Source: Pseudomonas sp. ok272 (GTDB taxonomy: Bacteria > Pseudomonadota > Gammaproteobacteria > Pseudomonadales > Pseudomonadaceae). Taken from it: a DNA stretch of 64,000 nucleotides. The translations under genes and the position numbers were made by a program. Positions 47,284 through 55,990 of this stretch are shown here, in pieces. The DNA lies in NCBI RefSeq assembly GCF_900109995.1, contig NZ_FOCB01000002.1, positions 76,247 to 140,246 on the forward strand. The letters run 5' to 3'. The notes below the pieces were generated by a model. The model ran no database searches, had not been told where the DNA came from, and saw only the letters and a list, made by a program, of their open reading frames with translations. The stretch's first letter is position 1. Every line of letters starts with the position of its first letter.

Positions 47284-48296
47284 CGAACCTGACCTCCCGC
47301 AGTCTGAAACTGCTAATGACCGTCGCCCTCAGCCTGCCCTTGCTGGCTCAGGCCGCCGATCCCCTGCCGTCATGGAACGAAGGGCCGTCGAAGACAAGCA
47401 TCATCACGTTTGTCCAGGCGGTGACCACCGAAGGCTCCAAGGATTTCGTCAAGCCTGCCGAGCGCATCGCGGTGTTCGACAACGACGGCACCCTGTGGGC
47501 CGAGAAACCGTTCTACTTCCAGTTGTTGTTCGCAATTGACGAAGTCAAGCGCATGGCGCCCCAACACCCAGAATGGAAGACCGAGCAACCGTTCAAGGCG
47601 GTGCTGGAGGATGACCGTCAGGGCATGGAGGCGGCGGGTATGGAGGGCTTGTTGAAGATCGTCGCCACCACCCACACCGGGATCACCACGGACCAGTTCA
47701 TGGACAACGCCAAGACCTGGATCGCCCAGGCGCGGCACCCCAGCACCGGCAAACCCTACACCGAGATGATCTACCAGCCGATGCTGGAAGTGCTCGACTA
47801 CCTGCGCAGCGAAGGCTTCAAGACCTACATCGTTTCCGGCGGCGAAGTCGAGTTCATGCGCGCCTTCGCCGAACAGGTCTACGGCGTTCCGCCCGAGCAC
47901 GTGATCGGGACCACGTTTGTCACCCAATACCAGCTAAAAGACGGCCAACCGTCGATCCTGCGCCTGCCCAAGCTGGCGCACAACGACGATGGCGCCGGCA
48001 AGCCGGAAAGCATCCAGGCGGTGATTGGCCGCCGTCCGATCCTGGCCTTCGGCAACTCCGACGGTGACCTGCAGATGCTCCAGTGGACCGCCGCCGGTCC
48101 AGGAAAAAACTTCATGGGCCTGGTCCATCACACCGATGCCAAGCGTGAATGGGCCTACGACCGCACCTCCAAGGTGGGCAAGCTGGACAAAGCCCTGGAT
48201 GAAGCCAACGCGCGCGGCTGGACCGTCGTGGACATGCGCAAAGAGTGGCAGCGGGTCTATCCGATCGATGCCACGGCAACCGAGCAGAACCAGTAA
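47280..48296 (+). CDS. Periplasmic HAD-family phosphatase
   Basis: This 338-residue protein has a signal peptide ([16 protein letters not shown]), catalytic motif I F-D67-N-D69-G-T, motif II in TYIVSGGE and motif III/IV in [13 protein letters not shown]. This is the HAD phosphoserine-phosphatase-like pattern, so it should hydrolyse a phosphomonoester in the periplasm. Its ATG overlaps the BatD stop (ATGA), with GAGAAGGA upstream, so it belongs to the moxR operon transcript. Substrate unknown. Confidence 0.88.
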   Translation: MTNLTSRSLKLLMTVALSLPLLAQAADPLPSWNEGPSKTSIITFVQAVTTEGSKDFVKPAERIAVFDNDGTLWAEKPFYFQLLFAIDEVKRMAPQHPEWKTEQPFKAVLEDDRQGMEAAGMEGLLKIVATTHTGITTDQFMDNAKTWIAQARHPSTGKPYTEMIYQPMLEVLDYLRSEGFKTYIVSGGEVEFMRAFAEQVYGVPPEHVIGTTFVTQYQLKDGQPSILRLPKLAHNDDGAGKPESIQAVIGRRPILAFGNSDGDLQMLQWTAAGPGKNFMGLVHHTDAKREWAYDRTSKVGKLDKALDEANARGWTVVDMRKEWQRVYPIDATATEQNQ

Positions 48297-48369
48297 CCCA
48301 ATCGCAGCACCGTAATAAACGTTGGTCGCACTACAAAAGCGACTCCAGAAAGGAAAAGGAGCAAGTCAG

Positions 48370-49962
48370 ATGACTCGCATACGCAAGTGGCTACCGAAAC
48401 TCGCCCTGGTGGCGACTTCGGTCATGGCGATCTCGGCTACGGCCGGGGCTGCTGAAAAACCCAACATTCTTGTGATCTTCGGCGACGACATTGGCCAGAC
48501 CAATATCAGCGCCTACTCGATGGGCGTGGTCGGCTACAAGACCCCGAACATCGACCGGATCGCCAAAGAAGGCATGATGTTCACCGACTACTACGCGGAG
48601 AACAGCTGCACCGCGGGGCGCTCGTCGTTCATCACTGGGCAGACGCCGCTGCGTACCGGGCTGTCCAAGGTCGGCATTCCGGGCGCGCCGGTCGGCCTGC
48701 AAAAGCGTGACATCACCATTGCCCAGGCACTCAAGTCCCAGGGCTACGCCACCGGCCAGTTCGGCAAAAACCACCTGGGCGACAAGGACGAGTTCCTGCC
48801 CACTGCCCACGGTTTCGACGAATTCTTCGGCAACCTGTACCACCTCAACGCTGAAGAAGAACCTGAGCGTCCGTACTGGCCCAAGGATGACCCTGCCTTC
48901 CTCAAGGCTTATACCCCACGCGGCGTGATCCACAGCTTCGCCGACGGCAAGATCGAAGACACTGGCGCGCTGACCACCAAGCGTATGGAAACCATCGACG
49001 ACGAAACCACCGCCGCCGCCCAAGCGTTCATCGAGAAACAGGCCAAGGCGGACAAACCGTTCTTCGTCTGGATGAACACCACGCGCATGCACGTATTCAC
49101 CCACGTGCGTGAGTCGATGAAGGGCCAGAGCGGCATGCCCGGCAACGAGTACGCCGATGGCATGATCGAGCACGACGGTGACGTCGGCAAACTGCTCAAG
49201 ACCCTCGACGACCTGAAGATCGCCGACAACACCATCGTCGTCTACACCACCGACAACGGCCCGAACCAGTTTTCCTGGCCGGACGCGGCGACCACGCCGT
49301 TCCGTAACGAGAAGAACTCCAACTGGGAAGGCGCCTACCGCGTACCGGCGATCATTCGCTGGCCGGGCAAGGTCAAGGCCGGTGAAGTCTCCAACGAGAT
49401 GCTCTCGGGCATGGACTGGTTCCCGACCCTGCTGGCCGCGGCTGGCGATGCCGGGGTGAAGGACAAGCTGCTCAAGGGCTGGACACCGGTTTCGGGTGGC
49501 AACTCCTTCAAGGTGCACCTGGACGGCTACAACCAACTACCCTACCTGACCGGCCAACAGCCCAAGGGTGAACGCAAAGAGTTCTACTACTTCAACGATG
49601 ACGGCGTGCTGGTCTCGATGCGCTTCGACAACTGGAAAGTGGTGTTCTGCGAGCAACGCGAACCAGGCGGGTTCAAGGTCTGGAGCGAACCGTTCGTGTG
49701 CCTGCGCGTACCGAAGATCTTCAACCTGCGGATGGACCCGTATGAACGTGCCGACGTGGTGTCCGACCAGTATTACGATTGGACCACCAAGAACGTCTAC
49801 CTGGGTGCTGTAGCGGTCGGCAAGGCAGCTACGTTCCTGGAAACGTTCATCGAATACCCACCAAGCCAGCGTCCAGCCAGCTTCAGCATTGACCAGATTC
49901 GTGCTGCGGTGGATGTAAAAATCGCTGAGAAAATGAAAGCCGCTGCGGCGGCTGGACAGTAA
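48370..49962 (+). CDS. Exported type I sulfatase (arylsulfatase)
   Basis: This 530-residue protein has a signal peptide (MTRIRKWLPKLALVATSVMA, cleaved near AGA-A). Metal ligands are in NILVIFGDDIGQTN, and the formylglycine site C80-T-A-G-R fits the C-x-P/A-x-R rule with TGQTPLRTGL behind it. KNHLGDKDEF and YTTDNGPN supply other active-site residues. Cys-type sulfatases need a formylglycine-generating enzyme; none is in the window. AAGGAG precedes the ATG at 48370, 73 nt after the HAD gene. It could act on sulfate esters or, in some relatives, phosphonate or phosphate esters. Confidence 0.9.
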   Translation: MTRIRKWLPKLALVATSVMAISATAGAAEKPNILVIFGDDIGQTNISAYSMGVVGYKTPNIDRIAKEGMMFTDYYAENSCTAGRSSFITGQTPLRTGLSKVGIPGAPVGLQKRDITIAQALKSQGYATGQFGKNHLGDKDEFLPTAHGFDEFFGNLYHLNAEEEPERPYWPKDDPAFLKAYTPRGVIHSFADGKIEDTGALTTKRMETIDDETTAAAQAFIEKQAKADKPFFVWMNTTRMHVFTHVRESMKGQSGMPGNEYADGMIEHDGDVGKLLKTLDDLKIADNTIVVYTTDNGPNQFSWPDAATTPFRNEKNSNWEGAYRVPAIIRWPGKVKAGEVSNEMLSGMDWFPTLLAAAGDAGVKDKLLKGWTPVSGGNSFKVHLDGYNQLPYLTGQQPKGERKEFYYFNDDGVLVSMRFDNWKVVFCEQREPGGFKVWSEPFVCLRVPKIFNLRMDPYERADVVSDQYYDWTTKNVYLGAVAVGKAATFLETFIEYPPSQRPASFSIDQIRAAVDVKIAEKMKAAAAAGQ

Positions 49963-49975
49963 CACCCGCAAGACC

Positions 49976-50001
49976 GCCGCCTGCCCTGGGGGGCAGGCGG
50001 C
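49976..50001 (+). terminator. GC-rich hairpin after the sulfatase
   Basis: GCCGCCTGCC (49976-49985) pairs with GGCAGGCGGC (49992-50001) around a 6-nt loop, about 14 nt past the stop. No strong T-run follows. It may end most transcripts from the sulfatase operon. Confidence 0.6.
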
Positions 50002-50024
50002 CCTATTCAAGACAGCCACGTGCC

Positions 50025-50116
50025 CTGTGGGAGCGGGCTTGCCCGCGAAGAGGCCAGCACATTCAATATCGATGTTGACTGTACCGACGTCTTCGCGGGC
50101 AAGCCCGCTCCCACAG
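50025..50116. repeat. REP pair between sulfatase and synthase-like genes
   Basis: ctgtgggagcgggcttgccc at 50025 and its inverted partner ending at 50116 surround a spacer with the atcgatgttgactg motif also seen in other pairs of this window. Confidence 0.9.
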
Positions 50117-50168
50117 GATCGCATCCGAGCTGAGGATTTTCTTCAGGTTCTGTACAAGGCAACCCGCA

Positions 50169-52685
50169 ATGTCTTCACGTGTCGCCAGCAAGTCGTCGGC
50201 CCTTCCGACCCACACTACCCGCTCGCCGGCCCTGCTGATCCCCGCCCTGTTGCTGCTGGTCTCCGGTGCCGCCGCGCTGGTGTATCAGGTGCTGTGGATC
50301 AAACAGCTGTCGCTGGTGGTGGGGGTCGAGGTGTATGCCATCACCACCGGCATCAGCGCGTTCTTCGCCGGGCTGGCCTTGGGTGGGTGGCTGTTCGGGC
50401 GCCTGGCTGATCGCCTGCAGCGTCCGGTGCTGCTGTACGCCGGGCTGGAAGTGCTGGTGGCCGTGCTGGGGGTCGGGACCACGGTGGGCATGAGCCTGGC
50501 GGCCAGTCCGTTTGCCTGGCTGGCACAGCACGTTGGCGTACTGGCGTGGGTGTTGCCGTTTGCCTTGGTGGGTATCCCGGCCGTGTTGATGGGCGGCACC
50601 CTGCCGGTGCTGGTCCGGGCACTGGCCAGCGACCCGCGGCAACTGGGCCAGGCCGGCGGCCAGCTCTACGCGGCGAATACCGCGGGCGCGATCATCGGCA
50701 CGTTGCTCGCCGCCTTCGTGCTGATCGCCACCCTCGGCGTGCGCGGCAGTGCCATCGCCGCCGCCATGCTCAACCTGCTGGCCGCAGCCGGGGCCTTGCT
50801 GTGGTTCCAGCGCCAGGCGTTGATCGCCGTCGAGGCGCCCGCCGCCGTGGCCAAGCAGGCCGCACCGGCGCGCCTGGCCCTGTGGCTGTACGCGATTGCC
50901 GGTGGCGTGGCGTTGGGCTACGAAGTGGTCTGGTCGCAGTCCATCGTGCAGTTCATGAGCACCCGCACCTACGCCTTTGCCGTGGTCCTGGCGACCTACT
51001 TGTGCGGGTTGTTCCTGGGCAGTGCGTGGATGGCCCGCCGTGTCGATCGCGTACGCGATCCATGGGGACTGTTCGGGGTATTGATTGCCGGCGCCGGGTT
51101 GCTGGCCTTGCTGGAAGTGGCGCTGCTGGGGCGCTGGCTGATCTACCTGCAAACCCAGGGCGAAGCCCTCGCCCTGGCCATCGGCGCCAGCGAACTGGGG
51201 GCCATGAGCACGCGTTTCGCCGTCGCGGCGCTGTGCATCGTGTTCGTCCCGACCCTGCTGCTGGGCGCCGCCTTCCCCTTGGCCTTGCGCCTGAGCGTGG
51301 GCACCGAACGGGTCGGCCAGGACGTCGGCGCAGTGGTGGCATTCAATACCCTGGGCGGGATCATCGGCGTGATGCTGTGCGGTTTCCTGCTGATCCCGCT
51401 GCTGGGACTGGTGCGCACCCTGGGCCTGCTGGCGATCATCGCCGCCGCCGTGGGCTATGTGGCCGCCAGCCGTGGCCAGGGCGTGGCCAAAGGCACCCGC
51501 CGGGGCGTGATCGTCATGAGCCTGCTGTCGCTCGCCGTGGCGCTGCTGACCCCGGTGGACAAGCTCGCCAGCCTGCTGCCGGGTGCGCAAAAGGGTGAAC
51601 TGGCGTTCTATGAAGAAGGCCGCGGCGGCACGGTGGCCGTGGTCACCCAGGGCCAACGCGAGCGCACGTTCCAGCGGTTGTACATCCAGGGCGTGTCGAA
51701 CACCGGTGATGCCATGCCGTCGTTGCGCTACATGCGCATCCAGGCCCTGCTGCCCCTGCTGATCCACAAAGGCGAACCGCGCTCGGCACTGGTGATCGGC
51801 TTCGGCACCGGCATCACCGCCGGCGCCCTGCTGCGTTATCCGGGCCTGGAGCAGCGGGTGGTGGCCGAACTGCTGCCCGCGGTGGTCAAGGCTGCGCCAC
51901 TGTTCAAAGGCAACTACAACGCGGCGGCCAACCCGGCCCTCGACGTGCGCCTGCGTGACGGTCGCCAGGAGCTGCTACGCAGCGAGCAGCGGTTTGACTT
52001 GATCACCCTCGAACCCCCGCCGCCGTCCGCGGCCGGCGTGGTCAACCTGTATTCACGCGACTTCTATGAACTGGCCGCCAAGCGCCTGGAGAACAACGGC
52101 CTGGTGGCCCAATGGCTGCCCCTGCCCACACAGAACATCGACGACTCCCGGGCGCTGGTGCAGAGCTTTCTCGACGTGTTCCCCTACGCCAACCTGTGGA
52201 CCAGCGAGTTCCACGAGATGCTCCTGGTCGGCGCCCTGGAGCCGATTGAGCTGGACGCCACGCGCATCAGCGCGCGCTACGCCCAGGAGACCGTACGCAG
52301 TGCCTTGCAGGAGGTGGGCGTGAGTTCGGCCCCCGCGCTGATGGCGACCTGGGTCACCGACCGCGACGGCTTGCAGCGCTTTGCCGGCAATACCCTGCCG
52401 GTGACCGATGACCAGCCCCGCATCGAATACGCACCGTGGGTCCGCGCCAAGGAAATCAGCCGGGTGCTGCCCGCCCTGCTCGACCTGCGCAGCGCGCCGC
52501 CCCTGATCAACGCCGACGCCTTGTTCAGCGAGCGCATGGCAACGCATCAACAACGCCTGATGCAGTTCTACCGCGCCAGCCTGCACGCCTACGATGGCGA
52601 TCGCGATGCCTGGGCCAGGGATATTCGAGAGGTGATGCAGGGGGATGCCGCGAATCCGTACTACCGCTGGTTTGTCGGGCCGTGA
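50169..52685 (+). CDS. Fused membrane/spermidine-synthase-like protein
   Basis: This 838-residue protein has an N-terminal part with about twelve or more hydrophobic helices (MFS-like arrangement: VSGAAALVYQVLWIKQLSLV, then ALGGWLFGRLADR) and a C-terminal Rossmann domain like spermidine synthase. The latter has the nucleotide loop VIGFGTGITAGALLRYPG and LRDGRQELLRSEQRFDLITL. The usual catalytic Asp pair is replaced by LEPPPPSAAG, as in many fused members, so aminopropyl transfer is doubtful. Role unknown; similar proteins often accompany multiheme cytochromes. AAGG lies about 9 nt before the ATG. Confidence 0.85.
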   Translation: MSSRVASKSSALPTHTTRSPALLIPALLLLVSGAAALVYQVLWIKQLSLVVGVEVYAITTGISAFFAGLALGGWLFGRLADRLQRPVLLYAGLEVLVAVLGVGTTVGMSLAASPFAWLAQHVGVLAWVLPFALVGIPAVLMGGTLPVLVRALASDPRQLGQAGGQLYAANTAGAIIGTLLAAFVLIATLGVRGSAIAAAMLNLLAAAGALLWFQRQALIAVEAPAAVAKQAAPARLALWLYAIAGGVALGYEVVWSQSIVQFMSTRTYAFAVVLATYLCGLFLGSAWMARRVDRVRDPWGLFGVLIAGAGLLALLEVALLGRWLIYLQTQGEALALAIGASELGAMSTRFAVAALCIVFVPTLLLGAAFPLALRLSVGTERVGQDVGAVVAFNTLGGIIGVMLCGFLLIPLLGLVRTLGLLAIIAAAVGYVAASRGQGVAKGTRRGVIVMSLLSLAVALLTPVDKLASLLPGAQKGELAFYEEGRGGTVAVVTQGQRERTFQRLYIQGVSNTGDAMPSLRYMRIQALLPLLIHKGEPRSALVIGFGTGITAGALLRYPGLEQRVVAELLPAVVKAAPLFKGNYNAAANPALDVRLRDGRQELLRSEQRFDLITLEPPPPSAAGVVNLYSRDFYELAAKRLENNGLVAQWLPLPTQNIDDSRALVQSFLDVFPYANLWTSEFHEMLLVGALEPIELDATRISARYAQETVRSALQEVGVSSAPALMATWVTDRDGLQRFAGNTLPVTDDQPRIEYAPWVRAKEISRVLPALLDLRSAPPLINADALFSERMATHQQRLMQFYRASLHAYDGDRDAWARDIREVMQGDAANPYYRWFVGP

Positions 52686-52752
52686 TTACACAGCACTGAG
52701 CCCAGGTCGGATCGCACCTGGCTGATGACTATCCGCGCAGGTGCTCGTCTCA

Positions 52753-52956
52753 TTACTGGCTCTTGAGCTGCAGATACGACTTGCCCAGGTCCTGGGCCCA
52801 GCCGTCCATCACGCCTTTGACATCATTGGCGGTCATGACTGGGGCATCGTTTTCCAGCGCCTTGCCGGTGCCTTTGCGGACCACCTGTGCCAGCATCTGA
52901 TGGTTGCCGCCATCGAGGAACACCGCCTCGGTCGCCAGGTCGGTTTCCTGGTCACG
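52753..52956 (-). pseudogene. C-terminal remnant of a DUF3313-type lipoprotein gene
   Basis: On the minus strand, RDQETDLATEAVFLDGGNHQ, then MLAQVVRKG and VMDGWAQDLGKSYLQLKSQ, resembles the C-terminal end of DUF3313 secreted lipoproteins. Only about 66 residues remain. The frame continues upstream into unrelated sequence and overlaps the cytochrome leader. There is no signal peptide or ribosome site, so it is a truncated relic between two rightward genes. Confidence 0.5.
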
Positions 52957-53090
52957 AGATTCGATTTTTCTTCTCGCGCTGTGGGATTTGTCACAACCGC
53001 CGTTTGACAGAACCCCAAGGTGACGCAAAGCTGCACCACAGCTCAAAAAAACGCCTCGAAAGCCCGAGCACCTGGACCACGGAAGTCGCA

Positions 53091-55448
53091 ATGCCACAGC
53101 CTAAAAACACCCGCACCCCTCCTGACCCTGATGCCAAGCCGACCCTGATTTCTCGCTATCTGTTCCCCGCCACCGCCGCCCTGTTGTTGCTGGTGATGGC
53201 CGGTCTTGGCTGGTTTTTGTTCGCCAACAAGCCGACGCCCGCGCCTTATGTGGCGGCGCGCACCGTCCCTGCCGCAGCCCCGGTCGCGAAGGCCGTTCCT
53301 GCACCGCTGCCGCCGGCGAGCATGGTCAACGAGCAGCAATGCCAGGCATGCCACACCGAACAGGTCAAGGACTGGCAAGGCTCCCACCACCAATTGGCGA
53401 TGCAGGTCGCGGACAACAAGACCGTGCTGGGTAACTTCGACAACCGCACCTTCAAGGGTGAAAAAGAACGTACCCGGTTCTTTCGCAAGGACGAAGGCTT
53501 CTGGGTCAATACCCCCGGGATCGATGGCAAGCCTGCCGACTTCAAGGTGGCCTACACCTTCGGGATCGCACCGCTGCAGCAGTACCTGATCGAGGTCGGC
53601 GACGGTCGCTTGCAAGCCTTGGGCGTGGCCTGGGATACCCAGAAGAACCAGTGGTTCCACCTCTACCCCGGCCAGGGCGTCAACTTCAAGAACCCACTGC
53701 ACTGGAGCAAGCCCAGCCAGAACGCCAACTTCATGTGCGTGGAGTGCCACACCACCGGCTACACGCGCAATTACGACACCGCCAGCAACACCTTCGACAG
53801 CCAATGGAACAGCCTGGGTGTCGGTTGCCAGGCATGCCACGGCCCGGCTTCGAATCACCTGCAATGGGCGGATAAAAAAGGCGACCTGATCCACAAGGGC
53901 TTTGATGTCGACCTCAAGGACAAGAACGCCACCACCGAGATCGAGACCTGCGCCCGCTGCCACGCCCGGCGAGCCCCGCTGGGTGACGGCTACACCGCCG
54001 GCAAGCGCTTGATGGATGACTACCTGCCGAGTGTCTTGACCCGCGAGTTGTATGCGCTGGACGGCAAAATCAAGGATGAGGTGTTCGAACACGGCTCGTT
54101 CCTTCAAAGCAAGATGTTCGACAAAGGCGTGCGCTGCAGCAATTGCCACAATCCCCACAGCACCGAACTCAAGGCCCCCGGCAACGGGGTGTGCCTGCAA
54201 TGCCACAACACGACCGGCAAGACCACCGTCGAAGGGGTGGATGGCCAGGGCTTGCAGGCCAAGGACTACACGTCCACCGAACACACCCGCCATGCCGCGG
54301 GCCAACCCGGTTCGCAGTGTGTCGATTGCCACATGCCCGGCAAGTTCTACATGGGCAACGACTTTCGGCATGACCACAGCTTCAGCATCCCGAACCCGGA
54401 ACGCGCGAAGACCCTCGGCACCCCCGATGCCTGCCTGACCTGCCACGTCGGCAAGGCTGGCGACACGGTCACCGAGCAATTCAAGCTGTGGAATGCGCCG
54501 CCCGCCGACCAGGCCCCGCGCTACGACGAAAGCCTGTGGAAGGTGCGCACCGGGCAACCGGGCGCGGCGGCGGCGCTGTACCAACAGTTGCAGCGCAACC
54601 ACCTGCCGGCGATCCAACGGGCAACCCTGCTGGCCGAGCTGGTGCTGTACCCCAGTGACCAGGCACTGAAACTGGCGACCAAGGACCTGGGCAACCGTGA
54701 CCCGCAGGTGCGTGAAAGCGCGATCCGCGCGGTCAGTGGCTTCCTGCCCCCGGCCGAGCGCGTGGCGTTGTATACGCCGTTGCTCAGCGATCCGGTCAAG
54801 GCCATTCGCATCCTCGCCGCCCGCGACCTGCTTGGCGCGGCCAACAACCTGGGCGCCGCACAAGCGAACTGGCAAGCCGCCATCGACGAATACGAACAGG
54901 TGCAACTGAGCCTGGCCGAGCGCGCCGAAGCCAACCTCAACCTGGCGATGCTCTATCAAGCCAGTGGACGGGGCAACGAGGTCGAAGCACTGCTGCGCAC
55001 CGCCCTCCAGCACGATCCGGACTTCTACCCGGCCCTGGCGACCCTGGTGCAATGGCTGGAGTCCCGTGGTCGCAGCCAGGAAGCCCAGACGCTGTTGGCC
55101 CAAGGCTTGAAGGACCATCCTGATTCGGCGTTGCTCCAGCACACCCAGGGCCTGGCACTGATCCGTGCCGGCAACACCGCCCGAGCGATGACCGCACTGC
55201 GCAATGCCGCTCGCCTGGAGCCGCTGAACGCCCAGTACGGTTACGTGCTGGCCGTGGCCCTGCATGGGGAAGGCAAAATCGATGAGGCGTGCGAGCTGCT
55301 GGAGAAACTGATCAAACAACAACCGGCCAACCGCAACGCGCGGCTGTCGTTGATCCAGTTCTACCTGGAAAACGGCCAGGAGCCCAAGGCCCAGGTACTG
55401 CTGCAAGGCTTCAAGCAACTGAACCCGGGTGACCCGGCGCTGAAGTAG
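53091..55448 (+). CDS. Membrane-anchored octaheme cytochrome c with TPR domain
   Basis: This 785-residue protein has an N-terminal anchor helix (YLFPATAALLLLVMAGLGWF) and a Pro/Ala linker. Eight CxxCH haem sites follow (CQACH, CVECH, CQACH, CARCH, CSNCH, CLQCH, CVDCH, CLTCH). Next is a HEAT-like/TPR C-terminal half (ALIRAGNTARAMTALRNAAR, then CELLEKLIKQQPANRNARLS). The haem part resembles cytochrome c-554/NrfA-like multihaem proteins and sits in the periplasm; an electron-transfer or redox role is inferred. The ATG at 53091 has CGGAAG 5 nt upstream. Last gene of the rightward series. Confidence 0.88.
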   Translation: MPQPKNTRTPPDPDAKPTLISRYLFPATAALLLLVMAGLGWFLFANKPTPAPYVAARTVPAAAPVAKAVPAPLPPASMVNEQQCQACHTEQVKDWQGSHHQLAMQVADNKTVLGNFDNRTFKGEKERTRFFRKDEGFWVNTPGIDGKPADFKVAYTFGIAPLQQYLIEVGDGRLQALGVAWDTQKNQWFHLYPGQGVNFKNPLHWSKPSQNANFMCVECHTTGYTRNYDTASNTFDSQWNSLGVGCQACHGPASNHLQWADKKGDLIHKGFDVDLKDKNATTEIETCARCHARRAPLGDGYTAGKRLMDDYLPSVLTRELYALDGKIKDEVFEHGSFLQSKMFDKGVRCSNCHNPHSTELKAPGNGVCLQCHNTTGKTTVEGVDGQGLQAKDYTSTEHTRHAAGQPGSQCVDCHMPGKFYMGNDFRHDHSFSIPNPERAKTLGTPDACLTCHVGKAGDTVTEQFKLWNAPPADQAPRYDESLWKVRTGQPGAAAALYQQLQRNHLPAIQRATLLAELVLYPSDQALKLATKDLGNRDPQVRESAIRAVSGFLPPAERVALYTPLLSDPVKAIRILAARDLLGAANNLGAAQANWQAAIDEYEQVQLSLAERAEANLNLAMLYQASGRGNEVEALLRTALQHDPDFYPALATLVQWLESRGRSQEAQTLLAQGLKDHPDSALLQHTQGLALIRAGNTARAMTALRNAARLEPLNAQYGYVLAVALHGEGKIDEACELLEKLIKQQPANRNARLSLIQFYLENGQEPKAQVLLQGFKQLNPGDPALK

Positions 55449-55485
55449 GTACGCGGCGGGCCAGTCAATCATGCCGACTGGCCGC

Positions 55486-55988
55486 CCCTTTCGCGAGCAG
55501 GCTCGCTCCCACAAGGGACCTGGGGCGGGCCCGGATTTTATGTCTGCTGAAGATCAGCGTGGGAGCAACTGTCTTAGCCATGCCGCTCGTCACCGCCATC
55601 GCGAGCAGGAATCTGGGCTGAGCCCGTAGGAGCGAGGCTTGCCCTAATGCCAGTCAGTTAAGGCGCCAAACCTGTGGGAGCGAGCCTGCTCGCGAAGACG
55701 GCAACACAGCCAACATCTCCGTTGACTGACCTACTGCTATCGCGAGCAGGCTCTCTCCCACGCGGGTTTCGCTTAACTGACTGGCATTAAGGCTTGCCCG
55801 CGAACCGGCCAGCCCATTTGACATCGATGTCGTCAGGCTTACCGCCTTCGCGGGCAAGCCTCGCTCCAAGGAATTGAGCGGCTCCCCGGATGTGTGTTCG
55901 CCGTGGACCAGGGTGGGCAGGCTTGCTCGCGAAGACGGGGTAATCCTCAACATCGCTGCTGACTGTTCCGACATCGTCGCGAGCAACG
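55486..55988. repeat. REP cluster of five or more units in a 540-bp gap
   Basis: REP units are seen at 55490-55513, 55597-55610 (decayed), 55625-55644, 55674-55697, 55739-55762, 55790-55804, 55846-55868, 55914-55933 and 55975-55988. They are arranged mostly as inverted pairs. One pair is nested in a mobile element (55645-55789) that split another REP. This cluster fills the space between the octaheme cytochrome gene and the convergent polyamine-binding gene. Confidence 0.85.
55645..55789. mobile_element. 145-bp REP-carrying miniature element inserted in a REP
   Basis: The ends TAATGCCAGTCAGTTAAG (55645-55662) and CTTAACTGACTGGCATTA (55772-55789) are perfect 18-bp inverted repeats. The 10-mer AGGCTTGCCC flanks both sides (55635-55644, 55790-55799). 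Joining the flanks restores an ordinary REP (gagcgaggcttgcccgcgaa) whose partner lies at 55846-55868, so the element inserted into a REP unit. It carries its own REP pair (55674-55762). The end starts TAATGC like the 94-bp element at 7120, and the duplication length fits IS4-type transposition. Confidence 0.8.
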
Positions 55989-55990
55989 TA

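Noticed and set aside
50175..51767. 530-codon frame antisense to the synthase-like gene
   Set aside because: Gln/His/Arg-rich shadow; the membrane helices and Rossmann loop are on the other strand.
53043..55514. 823-codon frame antisense to the octaheme cytochrome
   Set aside because: The rightward strand has eight CxxCH motifs and TPRs, and the antisense product has no recognisable domain.
55486..55988. CRISPR-like array of short repeats
   Set aside because: The repeats are inverted REP pairs of varied sequence and spacing, not regular direct repeats with unique spacers, and no cas genes are near.
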